Shown here: piece after piece, positions 25,639 to 34,218 of the stretch
Position numbering within the stretch: position 1 is the first letter of the stretch
Layout: each line of letters opens with the position of its first letter
NCBI GenBank assembly: GCA_023416335.1
Contig: JAEZHY010000172.1
Span: 1-64,000, forward strand
DNA length: 64,000 bases
Reading direction: 5' to 3'
Source: Pseudomonadota bacterium
Lineage (GTDB): Bacteria; Desulfobacterota; Syntrophobacteria; Syntrophobacterales; Syntrophobacteraceae
Position numbers and translations under genes: made by a program
Notes under the pieces: generated by a model
The model's input: only the letters and a program-made list of their open reading frames with translations
What the model was told of the DNA's origin: nothing
The model's database searches: none

Positions 25639-26934
25639 ATGGCGGAAGACAAGTTTACCGCGATAATCGTCGGCGCCGGTCCCGCGGGAAGCACTGCGGC
25701 ATATCTGCTGGCCAAAGAGGGCCACGAGGTTCTTCTCATCGAGAAGGGGTCCGCGCCGGGTGCAAAGAACATGTTCGGCGGCCGGATGTACGCGCACGCC
25801 CTGAACCGGATTATCCCGAATTTCTGGGAAGAAGCCCCCGTCGAACGCCCGGTTGCCCGGGAGATCGTAACGTTTCTCGATGGAGAGCGGAGCACCTCCG
25901 TAAACGTCCAGGATGCGGAATGGGCAAAACCCCCGTACCACTCGTTTACGCTTCTTCGAGCGGAATTCGACGCCTGGCTTGCCGGAAAAGCGGAAGAAGC
26001 CGGGGCCATGCTTGCCTGCAACATTTGTGTCGATGACCTTCTTTATGAAAACGGCAAAGTCGTCGGCATTCGGGCGGGCGAGGATGAGATGTTTGCCGAT
26101 GTGGTGATCGCGGCGGACGGCGTCAATTCGATTTTGGCCCAAAAGGCCGGGCTGGCAAAGATGTTTACAGCGCATCAGGTCGCGACCGGGGTGAAGGAGA
26201 TTATCGAACTGCCCCCGGAAGAGATCAGCCGGCGATTTCAGTTGGAGGACAACGCAGGCGCCGCCCAGTTGTTCGTAGGGTCCTGCAGCAGAGGGATGCG
26301 GGGTGGAGGTTTCCTCTACACGAACAAGAGCAGCATTTCCCTCGGGCTGGTCGTTACCGTATCCGAACTTCGGACAAGTCAAATCAGGGTCCCGGATCTG
26401 ATGGAAGACTTCAAGCAGAGCCCCGCAATCGCCCCGCTAATCGAGGGAGGAACGGTTGCGGAGTATTCGGCCCACCTGATCCCGGAAGCCGGACTCGCGA
26501 TGATGCCGCAGATATTCGGGGATGGAATATTGGTCTGCGGTGACGCCGCCGGGTTCGTTTTGAACCTGGGCTATGTCGTTCGCGGGATGGACTTCGCCGT
26601 TGCATCGGGCGAAGCGGCCGCCAATGCGGTCAAGAATGCCAAGGCGAGCGGAGATTTCTCCAAATCGGCCTTAAGCGTCTACCAGCAAATGCTCAAGGAA
26701 AGCTTCGTCATGAAAGACCTCGAAGCTTACAGAAAAGCTCCCGAATTCATGGAGAACCGAAGGCTCTTCGAAGCCTACCCCGCATTCGTGACCTCGCTTG
26801 CCGGCCGGTTGTTCACGGTAGACGGAACCCCGCCGGTCCACCTCATGAGCAAGGTTTTCGATCAGATGCGAAGAAGCGGGATAGGTTTGACCGGTCTGGC
26901 CCTGGATGGCTGGAAAGGAGCGAAGCAGCTGTGA
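25639..26934 (+). CDS. fixC: FixC, ETF:quinone oxidoreductase-like flavoprotein
   Basis: The 431-residue protein opens with the dinucleotide-binding motif GAGPAGSTAAYLLAKEG and contains a second FAD contact, GDAAGFVLNLG. Length and architecture match FixC/YdiS: an ETF-QO homologue without the C-terminal ferredoxin domain, which is supplied by fixX. It should take electrons from reduced FixAB and hand them to the quinone pool at the membrane face; in bifurcating systems part goes to ferredoxin. It overlaps fixX by four bases (GTGA), so the two are translated together. Confidence 0.92.
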   Translation: MAEDKFTAIIVGAGPAGSTAAYLLAKEGHEVLLIEKGSAPGAKNMFGGRMYAHALNRIIPNFWEEAPVERPVAREIVTFLDGERSTSVNVQDAEWAKPPYHSFTLLRAEFDAWLAGKAEEAGAMLACNICVDDLLYENGKVVGIRAGEDEMFADVVIAADGVNSILAQKAGLAKMFTAHQVATGVKEIIELPPEEISRRFQLEDNAGAAQLFVGSCSRGMRGGGFLYTNKSSISLGLVVTVSELRTSQIRVPDLMEDFKQSPAIAPLIEGGTVAEYSAHLIPEAGLAMMPQIFGDGILVCGDAAGFVLNLGYVVRGMDFAVASGEAAANAVKNAKASGDFSKSALSVYQQMLKESFVMKDLEAYRKAPEFMENRRLFEAYPAFVTSLAGRLFTVDGTPPVHLMSKVFDQMRRSGIGLTGLALDGWKGAKQL

Positions 26935-27218
26935 AAAGGATGGCGATTGAACAACTCCTGGGGCTCGACAAGTTTCAGGTGGACGATGAGCGGGCTCATA
27001 TTGAAATAAACAAGGATGTCTGCCGCACCTGTCCCGGCAAACCCTGCACCTGCGCATGCCCGGCCGGCTTGTACAATCTTAAAGAGGAAGAAATGAGTTT
27101 TGATTACGCGGGGTGCCTCGAGTGCGGCACATGCAGAGCGGTCTGTCCCCAGGCGGATAAGGCGATTTCCTGGTCCTATCCCCGGGGCGGATTCGGAGTG
27201 CAGTTCCGATACGGCTAG
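26931..27218 (+). CDS. fixX: FixX ferredoxin-like protein
   Basis: The 95-residue protein has two cysteine groups, VCRTCPGKPCTCACP and CLECGTCRAVCP, enough for two [4Fe-4S] clusters, and ends with the family tail YPRGGFGVQFRYG. The E. coli carnitine-type FixX, as I recall it, lacks the first group. This protein is therefore closer to the nitrogen-fixer form in cysteine content. It relays electrons with FixC. GTG 26931 overlaps the fixC stop; ATG 26940 with AAAGG before it is an alternative. It appears to be the last gene of the tight acyl-CoA/Fix run before a 397-bp gap. Confidence 0.92.
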   Translation: MKRMAIEQLLGLDKFQVDDERAHIEINKDVCRTCPGKPCTCACPAGLYNLKEEEMSFDYAGCLECGTCRAVCPQADKAISWSYPRGGFGVQFRYG

Positions 27219-27615
27219 GAAGCCTGCGCGGCCCTTCTTGACCGAGTGCAAGCGACTGTCCTCATAACGAGGGCAGTATAGCCGATTTCATCTCATCAGT
27301 ACTCTTTCCCGGGGCATTGTCATTTGAAGTTGGCCGGTATTTGCCGGCAAAAGACATCATTTTTCCCGCCCCGGATCCGGTTCCAATCAGATTTCCCGCG
27401 AGGCTTTCTCTGTGACGTCTCGCGGTCTCCCGCTGATCGCAAGTTTTCATCGAAACCCCACGAGTATGACCAGGAGAGGGTGAAGGAACTGTAATGCACG
27501 GACATTTCAGGAGGTGAAACCAGGAAAATCCGGAGTGTTCCACATCGGGAATCCCCAATTCCGTTCCCCGGAATTGGTTCAACATTGAACAACTCTAGAC
27601 CTGGGAGGAATTTCG
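27219..27615. promoter_or_regulatory. Intergenic region with nested inverted repeats upstream of the MFS gene
   Basis: Two dyads lie just before the transporter ribosome site: CCAATTCC-N7-GGAATTGG (27555-27577) and GTTCAACATTGAAC (27577-27590). They abut one another and end 25 bp before ATG 27616, a good place for a repressor or regulator. The rest of the 397-bp gap shows no gene, only a short GCCGG/CCGGC hairpin near 27334. No spacing-correct sigma-54 site was found. Confidence 0.45.
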
Positions 27616-28947
27616 ATGGCTCTAGTATCTGGTGGAATTGCAATACCAAAGGAGCAAATGGCCGACCTGGCAAAAAAGATGCTCCGCTACAGATGGATTT
27701 GCTATGGAATATTGCTGCTGACTTATATCTTCGTCTATTTTGACCGTGTTGCACCTGCCGTCGTCGCGCCCGAGCTGATGAAGGAATTCAGCCTGACTGC
27801 AACCAGCCTGGGGATTCTCTCTTCCATGTATTTCTATCCCTATGCCGCAATGCAGATTCCGTCCGGCATCCTGTCCGACTATCTCGGCCCGAGATTTTCC
27901 GTTGGCACCTTCTTCATCATTGCAGCGATCGGTACGGCCATATTCGGTCTGGCACACAGCTTCGGCACCATTATATTCGGCCGTTTCCTGATGGGTGTCG
28001 GCGTCGCGGTCGTCTGGATTCCCTGTATGCGAATCCTTGCCAACTGGTTCAGGCCAAATGAATTCTCGACCCTTACGGGATTCATGCTCACCTGGGGCAA
28101 CGCGGGCGCCATCCTGGCCTCCGCGCCTCTGGCTTTCCTGGTGGGCCTCGTCGGGTGGAGATATTCGTTCTTCTGGCTTGGCGCTTTCATGGTTATCCTG
28201 GCTGTTCTGAACTATGCGATTATCCGAAACAAACCGGCAGACAAGGGTTATCCGACCGTTTCCGAAATCGACGGAGTTGCTTACTACGCGGGCGCGGGTG
28301 ATACGGCCACCTTTACGAGCAACCTCGGCAAGCTTTTCCGGATGAAGAACTACTGGCTGATCGCGGTTTATGCCTTCATGATCTACGGAACGGTCATGGG
28401 GTTCCAGGGGCTCTGGTTCATTCCGTATATTCAGCAGACCTACGGCGTGCCCAAGCAGGAAGCCGCCAACATGCTCATGTTCTGGCCGATCGGCATGGCC
28501 CTCGGCTGTCTGAGCATCGGTTGGGCATCCGACCGCCTGCTCAAATCCCGCAGGAAAGCATCGCTGTACGGAATCATCATATACGCGATCACATGGATCC
28601 CCGTCATTATCTGGACGAGTTCCATCCCGTTGTGGGTTTTCTATCCGCTTCTCTTCATCATGGGTTTCTTCTGCGGCGCTTACGTGCCCAACTATGCCCA
28701 TATCTCCGAAGGGCAGCCTCACAGCTTCATCGCAACCGCCAACGGTATGGTAAACATCTGGTACTTTGTGGGCGGCGCGTTGTTCCAGGCTGTAATGGGC
28801 CTGATCCTCGACGGATATGGGAAGGTCGGCGACAAGTTCCCCGCCCAGGCGTATCAGACGTCATTCATATTCTGCATCGTTACGCTCGTGATCGGTGCGA
28901 TAGCAATGTATTTCACCACGGATACCAAGGTGGTAACCAAGGATTAA
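27616..28947 (+). CDS. MFS transporter, likely organic-acid carrier for the acyl-CoA operon
   Basis: The 443-residue protein has twelve predicted membrane helices, an N-terminal cytoplasmic stretch and a central loop near residues 205-240. The first half carries the MFS loop pattern GILSDYLGPR and the pattern RFLMGVGVAVVWIPCMR. It resembles anion:cation symporters (hexuronate, glucarate and related carboxylate carriers). ATG 27616 has GGAGG upstream. Its position after fixX suggests it imports the acid that the CoA-transferase activates. A strong hairpin terminator follows. Substrate assignment is inference from context. Confidence 0.87.
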   Translation: MALVSGGIAIPKEQMADLAKKMLRYRWICYGILLLTYIFVYFDRVAPAVVAPELMKEFSLTATSLGILSSMYFYPYAAMQIPSGILSDYLGPRFSVGTFFIIAAIGTAIFGLAHSFGTIIFGRFLMGVGVAVVWIPCMRILANWFRPNEFSTLTGFMLTWGNAGAILASAPLAFLVGLVGWRYSFFWLGAFMVILAVLNYAIIRNKPADKGYPTVSEIDGVAYYAGAGDTATFTSNLGKLFRMKNYWLIAVYAFMIYGTVMGFQGLWFIPYIQQTYGVPKQEAANMLMFWPIGMALGCLSIGWASDRLLKSRRKASLYGIIIYAITWIPVIIWTSSIPLWVFYPLLFIMGFFCGAYVPNYAHISEGQPHSFIATANGMVNIWYFVGGALFQAVMGLILDGYGKVGDKFPAQAYQTSFIFCIVTLVIGAIAMYFTTDTKVVTKD

Positions 28948-28962
28948 ACACTGGAACTTCCA

Positions 28963-28998
28963 AAAGGGGGAAGTGCGATATGCGCATTTCCCCCTTTC
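28963..28998 (+). terminator. Rho-independent terminator after the MFS gene
   Basis: The arms AAAGGGGGAAGTGCG and TGCGCATTTCCCCCTTT pair almost fully around a short loop, and a T-rich TTTCTT tail follows. It lies 16 bp after the stop codon. Confidence 0.8.
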
Positions 28999-29080
28999 TT
29001 CTTAAGAAGTACAGGGCCGCTTTCGGAACGCAGGGGGCTGTAGACGTCGGCGGCCGGTCAGGAAAAGGGGGGAAAGTCTC

Positions 29081-30007
29081 ATGCTCGATCTACTTCGAAT
29101 CGCGATCTGTGTTCTGTTCTCTTTTCTTCTCTTTATACCCTCGGCAGCGTCGGCTGAAGAGGCCAAAAAAGGTCCCCCGCTGCCGCTCCTCGGAATCGAG
29201 GGTTACGGCGGCGTCGCCATCACTTACAGTGCCTACCTGGTAAATCCCGCAAAACCGGGCGAGTTGTTCGGAAAGCCCAGTGCGGAAGTCGGTGCGGTGG
29301 GATCGCCCACGGGCAGATGGATCACCTTTGGAATGCTTTCCGAAAACATCGCCGGGCGGATCGAACTCGGGTACGGCGTCGACGTCCTGGATCTGCACAA
29401 TCTTCCGGCGAAGGTGGGGCGGGAAACGGGACTGTCTCTCAACGAAGGAACCACTTACCTGCACAACTTCAACCTGCGTCTCAACGTCCTGAAAGAAGGC
29501 GAATACGGCCTGCCATGGCTCCCCGCCGTGACTTTCGGGGCGCACTACAAAGTCAACCAGAATCTGACCAGCATCAACAGCGACCTCATGAACACCCTCA
29601 CGGCCATAGGGATCAAGGACAACGAAGGGACGGAGTTCACGCTCTATGCATCCAAGATGCTGAAGTTCCTTCCCCGGCCCGTCCTGGTCAACGTGGGAGT
29701 CCGCAATACCAACGCAGCTCACATCGGCCTTCTCGGCTTCACGGGTCACAGGGAATTCCTGGCTGAAGGAAATGTTCTCATTTTCCTGACCGACAGGTTC
29801 CTCGTAGGCGCCGAATACCGTGAACAACCAAATGCCTACAAAGCCATTCCCGGCCTGGTAGGACCCGAAGACGACTGGTTTTCCTTTGTCGCCGCCTACG
29901 TAGTCAATGAACGCCTGACGGTTGCGGGCGGTATATTCAACTTCGGCGAAGTTTTGAACCATTCGGATAATGGAGCGATCGGCCTGAAAATAAAGTACGA
30001 GTTCTAA
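29081..30007 (+). CDS. Outer-membrane beta-barrel protein, DUF3034-like
   Basis: The 308-residue protein has a signal peptide (1-25, ending SAASAEE). The mature chain alternates polar and hydrophobic residues as in a beta-barrel and ends with the typical outer-membrane signature, a C-terminal phenylalanine (KIKYEF). The recurring pattern YGGVAITYSAYL, NLRLNVL and LVGAEYREQP recalls the DUF3034 family, which is of unknown function. ATG 29081 follows GGGGGGAAA. Lying right after the carboxylate transporter, although behind a terminator, it may form the pore or sensor for the same substrate. That link is inference. Confidence 0.75.
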   Translation: MLDLLRIAICVLFSFLLFIPSAASAEEAKKGPPLPLLGIEGYGGVAITYSAYLVNPAKPGELFGKPSAEVGAVGSPTGRWITFGMLSENIAGRIELGYGVDVLDLHNLPAKVGRETGLSLNEGTTYLHNFNLRLNVLKEGEYGLPWLPAVTFGAHYKVNQNLTSINSDLMNTLTAIGIKDNEGTEFTLYASKMLKFLPRPVLVNVGVRNTNAAHIGLLGFTGHREFLAEGNVLIFLTDRFLVGAEYREQPNAYKAIPGLVGPEDDWFSFVAAYVVNERLTVAGGIFNFGEVLNHSDNGAIGLKIKYEF

Positions 30008-30039
30008 AAAAGGTTGCACTGTTCCGGCCGATATGAAAG

Positions 30040-30110
30040 AAAGCCCGCGGGCCGGCCACCCCCCCGGTTAGAAGGTTCCGCCCCGGGGAGGATCCGGCCC
30101 AGGGCTTTTC
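30040..30110 (+). terminator. Large hairpin terminator after the outer-membrane protein gene
   Basis: AAAGCCCGCGGGCCGG (30040) pairs with CCGGCCCAGGGCTTTT (30094) across a GC-rich loop. The TTTT tail is on the plus strand. Confidence 0.65.
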
Positions 30111-30174
30111 ACCCGGAATAAGGGCTCGCAGTAGCCGGGAATGAGTCCCGGACCAGTCTGAAAAGGAGACACAC

Positions 30175-30744
30175 ATGGATAAGCTGGCAGTCTATCCTGG
30201 CTCTTTCGATCCAATAACCAACGGTCATCTCGATTTGCTGGAGCGGGGTCTGAAGGTTTTCGACAGGATAGTGATCGCCATCGCCGTCAACCATGGCAAG
30301 AAATCGACCTTTACCCTGGAGGAACGCATTGCCCTGATCAGGGATTCGCTCAAAGGACATCCCTTCGAAGAACGTATAGAAGTCGAATCGTTCCAGGGAC
30401 TGCTCGTAGATTACGTCAAAAAGGTGAATGCAAGTGCAATCCTTCGTGGACTGCGAGCCATCAGCGACTTCGAGTATGAGTTCCCGATGGCCCTGATGAA
30501 CAGGAATCTCAGCAGCGAAATCGAGACCCTCTTTCTTATGACCGGCATGCGCTACGTCTACATCAGTTCGAGCATAATCAAGGAGGTTGTCCTCGCCGGC
30601 GGAAGCGTCGAAGGACTCGTCCCGGACCCGGTTGAGAGAAAACTGAAGGAGCGGCTGCTCCAGGGGCGCAATGTGGAAATTCCACGCATTGTCACGCCCT
30701 CCTTCCCGAAACACGACCCGGCGATTCATAAATTGGCGTCGTAG
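30175..30744 (+). CDS. coaD: Phosphopantetheine adenylyltransferase
   Basis: The protein transfers AMP from ATP to 4'-phosphopantetheine, the penultimate step of coenzyme A synthesis. The N-terminal nucleotidyltransferase motif PGSFDPITNGHLDLLERG and the C-terminal ISSSIIKEV motif are intact, as is LRGLRAISDFEYE. At 189 residues it is about 25 longer than usual. The extra tail (QGRNVEIPRIVTPS... to the end) is not part of the fold. The ribosome site AAAAGGAG precedes ATG 30175. It is a single gene flanked by a terminator and repeats. Confidence 0.96.
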   Translation: MDKLAVYPGSFDPITNGHLDLLERGLKVFDRIVIAIAVNHGKKSTFTLEERIALIRDSLKGHPFEERIEVESFQGLLVDYVKKVNASAILRGLRAISDFEYEFPMALMNRNLSSEIETLFLMTGMRYVYISSSIIKEVVLAGGSVEGLVPDPVERKLKERLLQGRNVEIPRIVTPSFPKHDPAIHKLAS

Positions 30745-31094
30745 GAGTTCGTGGAAGTGGGCGGTGAGCCGTGTAGGGTGGGTACGGCATTATCGTGCCC
30801 ACCGTCCGGCCCCTCGGGATCGCACCCTTTGGATTCCGGCTCAAATACTCTGCCGGAATGACGAACAGGAGACGAACCGCAGGGCGACGAGTTCAAAGGG
30901 TCGGATGGGTGGGAGCGGAGCGGGGAACCACCAGCGAAACTATCGCAAGAGCAAGTGGACGGTAAGTCGTGTAGGGTGGGTACGGCATTATCGTGCCCAC
31001 CGTCCGGCCCTCGGGATTGCCGGAATGATCAAAAAGTGGGACGGTCCGTCAGGGCTGACGAGTTAAGAACAGCAATGAGAGAGGAGCAAAAGAG
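30745..31094. repeat. Dispersed repeats between coaD and ribBA
   Basis: Two almost identical palindromic units, GTGTAGGGTGGGTACGGCAT then TATCGTGCCCACCGTCCGGCC, lie at about 30771-30820 and 30970-31013. Between them are the hairpin unit TGGATTCCGGCTCAAATACT / CTGCCGGAATGACG (30831-30863) and a GGATGGGTGGGAGCGGAGCG unit at 30903. No gene or flavin riboswitch motif is present before ribBA. Confidence 0.75.
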
Positions 31095-32357
31095 ATGCCT
31101 GTAGCCACGATCCCCGAAGCGTTGGAGGACATTCGTCAGGGAAGGATGGTAATCCTGGTGGATGATGAAGATCGCGAAAACGAAGGTGATCTGTGTATGG
31201 CCGCCGAACTGGCAACCCCGGCCGCGATCAACTTCATGGCGACTCACGGGCGCGGTCTCATCTGTCTTTCGCTCATGCCGGAGACGCTCGATCGCCTGCG
31301 GCTCCCCATGATGGTTTCGAAAAACCAGTCCCGGTTTGAAACGGGATTCACGGTATCGATCGAGGCCAGGAGCGGCGTCACGACCGGCATCAGCGCGGCC
31401 GACCGGGCCCATACGATCCTCACCGCCGTCGCGGACGACGCCGGACCGGACGACCTGGTAAGCCCGGGCCACATCTTCCCGCTCAGGGCCAAAAAAGGAG
31501 GCGTCCTCATTCGAACGGGCCAGACGGAAGGATCGGTCGATCTCGCCCGCATGGCGGGGATGAAGCCCGCGGGGATCATCTGCGAGATCATGAATGACGA
31601 CGGCACCATGGCGCGCATGCCCCACCTGGAAGTCTTCGCAAAACGGCACGGCCTCAAGATCGTCACAATAGCCGACATCATCAATTACCGCATGCAGCAC
31701 GAAAGTTTCGTGCACCGGGCGGCTTCGGCCAAGCTCCCGACCCTCTGGGGCGGAGAATTCGAAGTCATCGCCTACACCAACGACGTTGACGATCACACGC
31801 ACCTGGCGCTCGTCAAGGGCGACATTAATCCGAACGATGATGTCCTCGTCCGGGTCCATTCCGAATGCATGACAGGGGACGTATTCGGATCGCTCCGCTG
31901 CGACTGCGGCGGGCAGCTGCATGCCGCCATGGCCCAGATTGCAAAAGCGGGCAAGGGCATCGTGCTTTACATGCGGAACCATGAGGGGCGCGGAATAGGC
32001 CTGCTCAACAAGATCAAGGCCTATTCCCTCCAGGATGAGGGCATGGACACCGTGGAAGCGAACGAGGCCCTGGGCTTCCAGCCGGATCTTCGCGATTACG
32101 GAACCGGCGCCCAGATGCTGGTGGACCTGGGCGTGAGAAAGATGCGCCTCATGACCAACAACCCCAAGAAGATCAAGGGGCTCCAGGGCTACGGGATCAC
32201 GATAACCGAAAGGGTTCCCCTGGAGATTTCCCCGAATCGGTGCAACGTCCACTACCTGAGCGCCAAGCGCACGAAGATGGGGCACCTGCTCAGCATTCCG
32301 ACGGAAAAGGAACCCGGGAGCGAGGCAGTTCGGGAAACAGTGCGGGCTTTGGCCTGA
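31095..32357 (+). CDS. ribBA: Bifunctional 3,4-dihydroxy-2-butanone-4-phosphate synthase / GTP cyclohydrolase II
   Basis: The 420-residue protein catalyses both entry reactions of riboflavin synthesis. The N-terminal RibB half (about 1-200) has the acidic motif [10 protein letters not shown] and THGRGLICL. The C-terminal RibA half (about 205-415) has the zinc-site run [18 protein letters not shown] and [13 protein letters not shown]. Both catalytic sets appear complete. ATG 31095 has GAGGAG upstream. It stands alone, with no other rib genes next to it. Demand for flavin from the nearby FAD enzymes may explain its company, but there is no operon link. Confidence 0.96.
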   Translation: MPVATIPEALEDIRQGRMVILVDDEDRENEGDLCMAAELATPAAINFMATHGRGLICLSLMPETLDRLRLPMMVSKNQSRFETGFTVSIEARSGVTTGISAADRAHTILTAVADDAGPDDLVSPGHIFPLRAKKGGVLIRTGQTEGSVDLARMAGMKPAGIICEIMNDDGTMARMPHLEVFAKRHGLKIVTIADIINYRMQHESFVHRAASAKLPTLWGGEFEVIAYTNDVDDHTHLALVKGDINPNDDVLVRVHSECMTGDVFGSLRCDCGGQLHAAMAQIAKAGKGIVLYMRNHEGRGIGLLNKIKAYSLQDEGMDTVEANEALGFQPDLRDYGTGAQMLVDLGVRKMRLMTNNPKKIKGLQGYGITITERVPLEISPNRCNVHYLSAKRTKMGHLLSIPTEKEPGSEAVRETVRALA

Positions 32358-33006
32358 TGGAATCAAAAACCTGCAGCCGCCAATGAGTCGGAGCCGAAAG
32401 GTGGGCGCAGGCTTCATCGCCAATATTTTTGCTTTAAGGAAATACGCCGCTGGTTCCCAAGGTCCGCCTTGGGAACCAGCGAATAATGGTGCACGGTGAG
32501 CGGCCGTAGGGTGGGCACCCGAGCTTCTTGGGTGCCCACCGCCCGGCCATCCCGATGAACCATATTCCAAGGGGACGGATGGTGGGCACGATAAAACTTT
32601 GTGCCCACCCTACGCCGCTCACCGTCCGCTCTAAGAGGGCTTTTGTCGCTCCCCCACCCTACCGTCGCTGCCGCACTTCCGAATCGAAGTTTCATTCTCG
32701 TTTAGACCGCGTCCGGGGATGCGGCGGCTTCGCTGGATCCCGGCTCAAATGCTCTGCCGGGATGACGGGATTGGGGGCTCCGTCGAAAATGCCCGGGAAC
32801 CAGGTCCGTCTCCATTTGGACAACAGCCCCCGAAGCATGAACCGGCGAGTAGTGAAAGCAGCGCTCTGAGCTGGGTCCCTCATCACCCTGCAAGTTGGGG
32901 TGCCGCGGGCCTGGTTTTCATCACTCCATTGGTTCAGGCGCGGTTTCCCGACCGCGCCAGGCTCCGGTAGGCCTAGGCGTTGGAAGAGGGAAATCGGTTC
33001 CAATAA
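32358..33006. repeat. Composite repeat region between ribBA and dpaL
   Basis: About 650 bp filled with repeats: a partial unit at 32397-32421; the inverted copy of the 16922-16980 segment at 32421-32478 (GGTTCCCAAGG/CCTTGGGAACC); the MITE-like element at 32493-32640; and a hairpin block at 32736-32840 (ATCCCGGCTCAAATGCTCTG, then CCGGGATGACGGG, then ACAGCCCCCG) also seen at 9358 and 37540. No credible gene. Confidence 0.8.
32493..32640. repeat. MITE-like element with 25-bp inverted ends (copy 2)
   Basis: ACGGTGAGCGGC...GTAGGGTGGGCAC at the left is repeated inverted as GTGCCCACCCTAC...GCCGCTCACCGT at 32600-32624, with one or two base differences. An internal hairpin GGGTGCCCACC lies between them. 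The interior matches the element at 17181-17307. There is no coding capacity. Confidence 0.75.
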
Positions 33007-34218
33007 TCAAAAGGGCGACGGGCACTTCCCTCGCCAGACGACTTCGAGGTAATTGACCGGATCGGTTACACCCTCCGTGTTTAAGAGAAGCACGCTCGCA
33101 TCGGGGCCGATTTCCAGTTCCTGCCGAACCGTCTCAAATTCCGGATTGTTCATTAACAGGTCCAGCAGTCCCATTCCAACACCACCGGATTCTCCGGACT
33201 CGACCTGTGCGTCGGGATACAGAGGATTTGCCAGGATGCGCATCCCGTTTGCCGCGACAAAGTCTCCGCAGCTCATAAAGCAGTCCGCAAAATCCCGCAG
33301 GATATTCCAGGCGATCGGATTGGGCTCGCCACAAGCTAGTCCGGCCATTATTGTCTCGAGATTGCCCTTTGCGGCATGGGGTCGGCCGTCCTTTGCGCAA
33401 GCCGATTCAAAAAAGCATGCGGCGCTGTTCGGTTCTATTACGATTATCCGGGGAGGCCTATCACGGAACCGGTCGGCCATATATGCCGCCACCGCGGCGG
33501 GCAGGGATCCCACTCCCGACTGAACGACCACGTGGGTCGGACGCGCGCCCTGTTTCTTCATCTGGTTCACGGCCTCCCTGCACATGGTCAGATAACCTTG
33601 CATGACCCAGCGGGGCACGTCCTCATAGCCCTCCCAGGCCGTATCCTGGATTACGTACCAGCCTCTTTCCAGGGCAGTTCGGCGGCACAATCGGACCGTG
33701 TCATCGTAGCTAAGGCCGGTGACTTCGACAATTGCTCCGTGCGACCGGATGTTCCTCACCCTTGCCGGTGCGGACCTCGCAGGCATGTAAATTACAGCCT
33801 TTAGCCCGAGTTGCTGTGCCGTCCAGGCGACCCCGCGGCCGTGGTTTCCGTCGGTTGCGGTGGCGAGGGTCGCGTCCCCAAGGAGCCGCCGCGCTTCGGC
33901 GCTCGCAAGATAATTGAAATCTACCGCTTTTCTTCCGAGTCTTTCAGACAGCAGCCGGGCCGCCGCATAGCTGCTCCCCAGGACCTTGAAAGCCTTGAGG
34001 CCGAACCGCGTGGATTCGTCCTTTATGAAAATATCCCCGATTCCCCAGATACGGGCAAGCCGTCCCAGACGGACCAGGTTCGTGGGCCGATAACCGGGAA
34101 GCCGGCTGTGAAAAGCCTCTATATTGCGAGCGGCGGATTCGGAAAAATCCTCCGGGGGCTCGGGTCTCTCAGGATGCTGGATCAGGTACTTGAAATCGAA
34201 TTTTGGAATTTCTTTCAT
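33007..34218 (-). CDS. dpaL: Diaminopropionate ammonia-lyase
   Basis: The 403-residue protein is a fold-type II PLP enzyme that splits 2,3-diaminopropionate into pyruvate and two ammonia. The PLP lysine is in RFGLKAFKVLGSS (Lys78 by analogy with E. coli DpaL). The phosphate-binding loop is SGVGSLPAAV, and TATDGNHGRGVAW is the asparagine loop of the family. These match DpaL/YgeX closely. The neighbours are unrelated repeats and a weak ORF remnant, so its pathway context is not visible. It may serve amino-acid catabolism or detoxification. Confidence 0.9.
   Translation of the reverse strand: MKEIPKFDFKYLIQHPERPEPPEDFSESAARNIEAFHSRLPGYRPTNLVRLGRLARIWGIGDIFIKDESTRFGLKAFKVLGSSYAAARLLSERLGRKAVDFNYLASAEARRLLGDATLATATDGNHGRGVAWTAQQLGLKAVIYMPARSAPARVRNIRSHGAIVEVTGLSYDDTVRLCRRTALERGWYVIQDTAWEGYEDVPRWVMQGYLTMCREAVNQMKKQGARPTHVVVQSGVGSLPAAVAAYMADRFRDRPPRIIVIEPNSAACFFESACAKDGRPHAAKGNLETIMAGLACGEPNPIAWNILRDFADCFMSCGDFVAANGMRILANPLYPDAQVESGESGGVGMGLLDLLMNNPEFETVRQELEIGPDASVLLLNTEGVTDPVNYLEVVWRGKCPSPF

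Noticed and set aside
27300..27350. Sigma-54-like TTGGCCGGTATTTGCC before the MFS gene
   Set aside because: The GG and GC elements are nine bases apart rather than ten, so the essential spacing fails.
30745..31094. FMN riboswitch upstream of ribBA
   Set aside because: The leader consists of dispersed repeats and lacks the conserved AGGGTGAAATTC and related FMN elements.
31029..32570. 513-codon minus-strand frame opposite ribBA
   Set aside because: Both RibB and RibA motifs are on the plus strand, and the frame runs through dispersed repeats at both ends.
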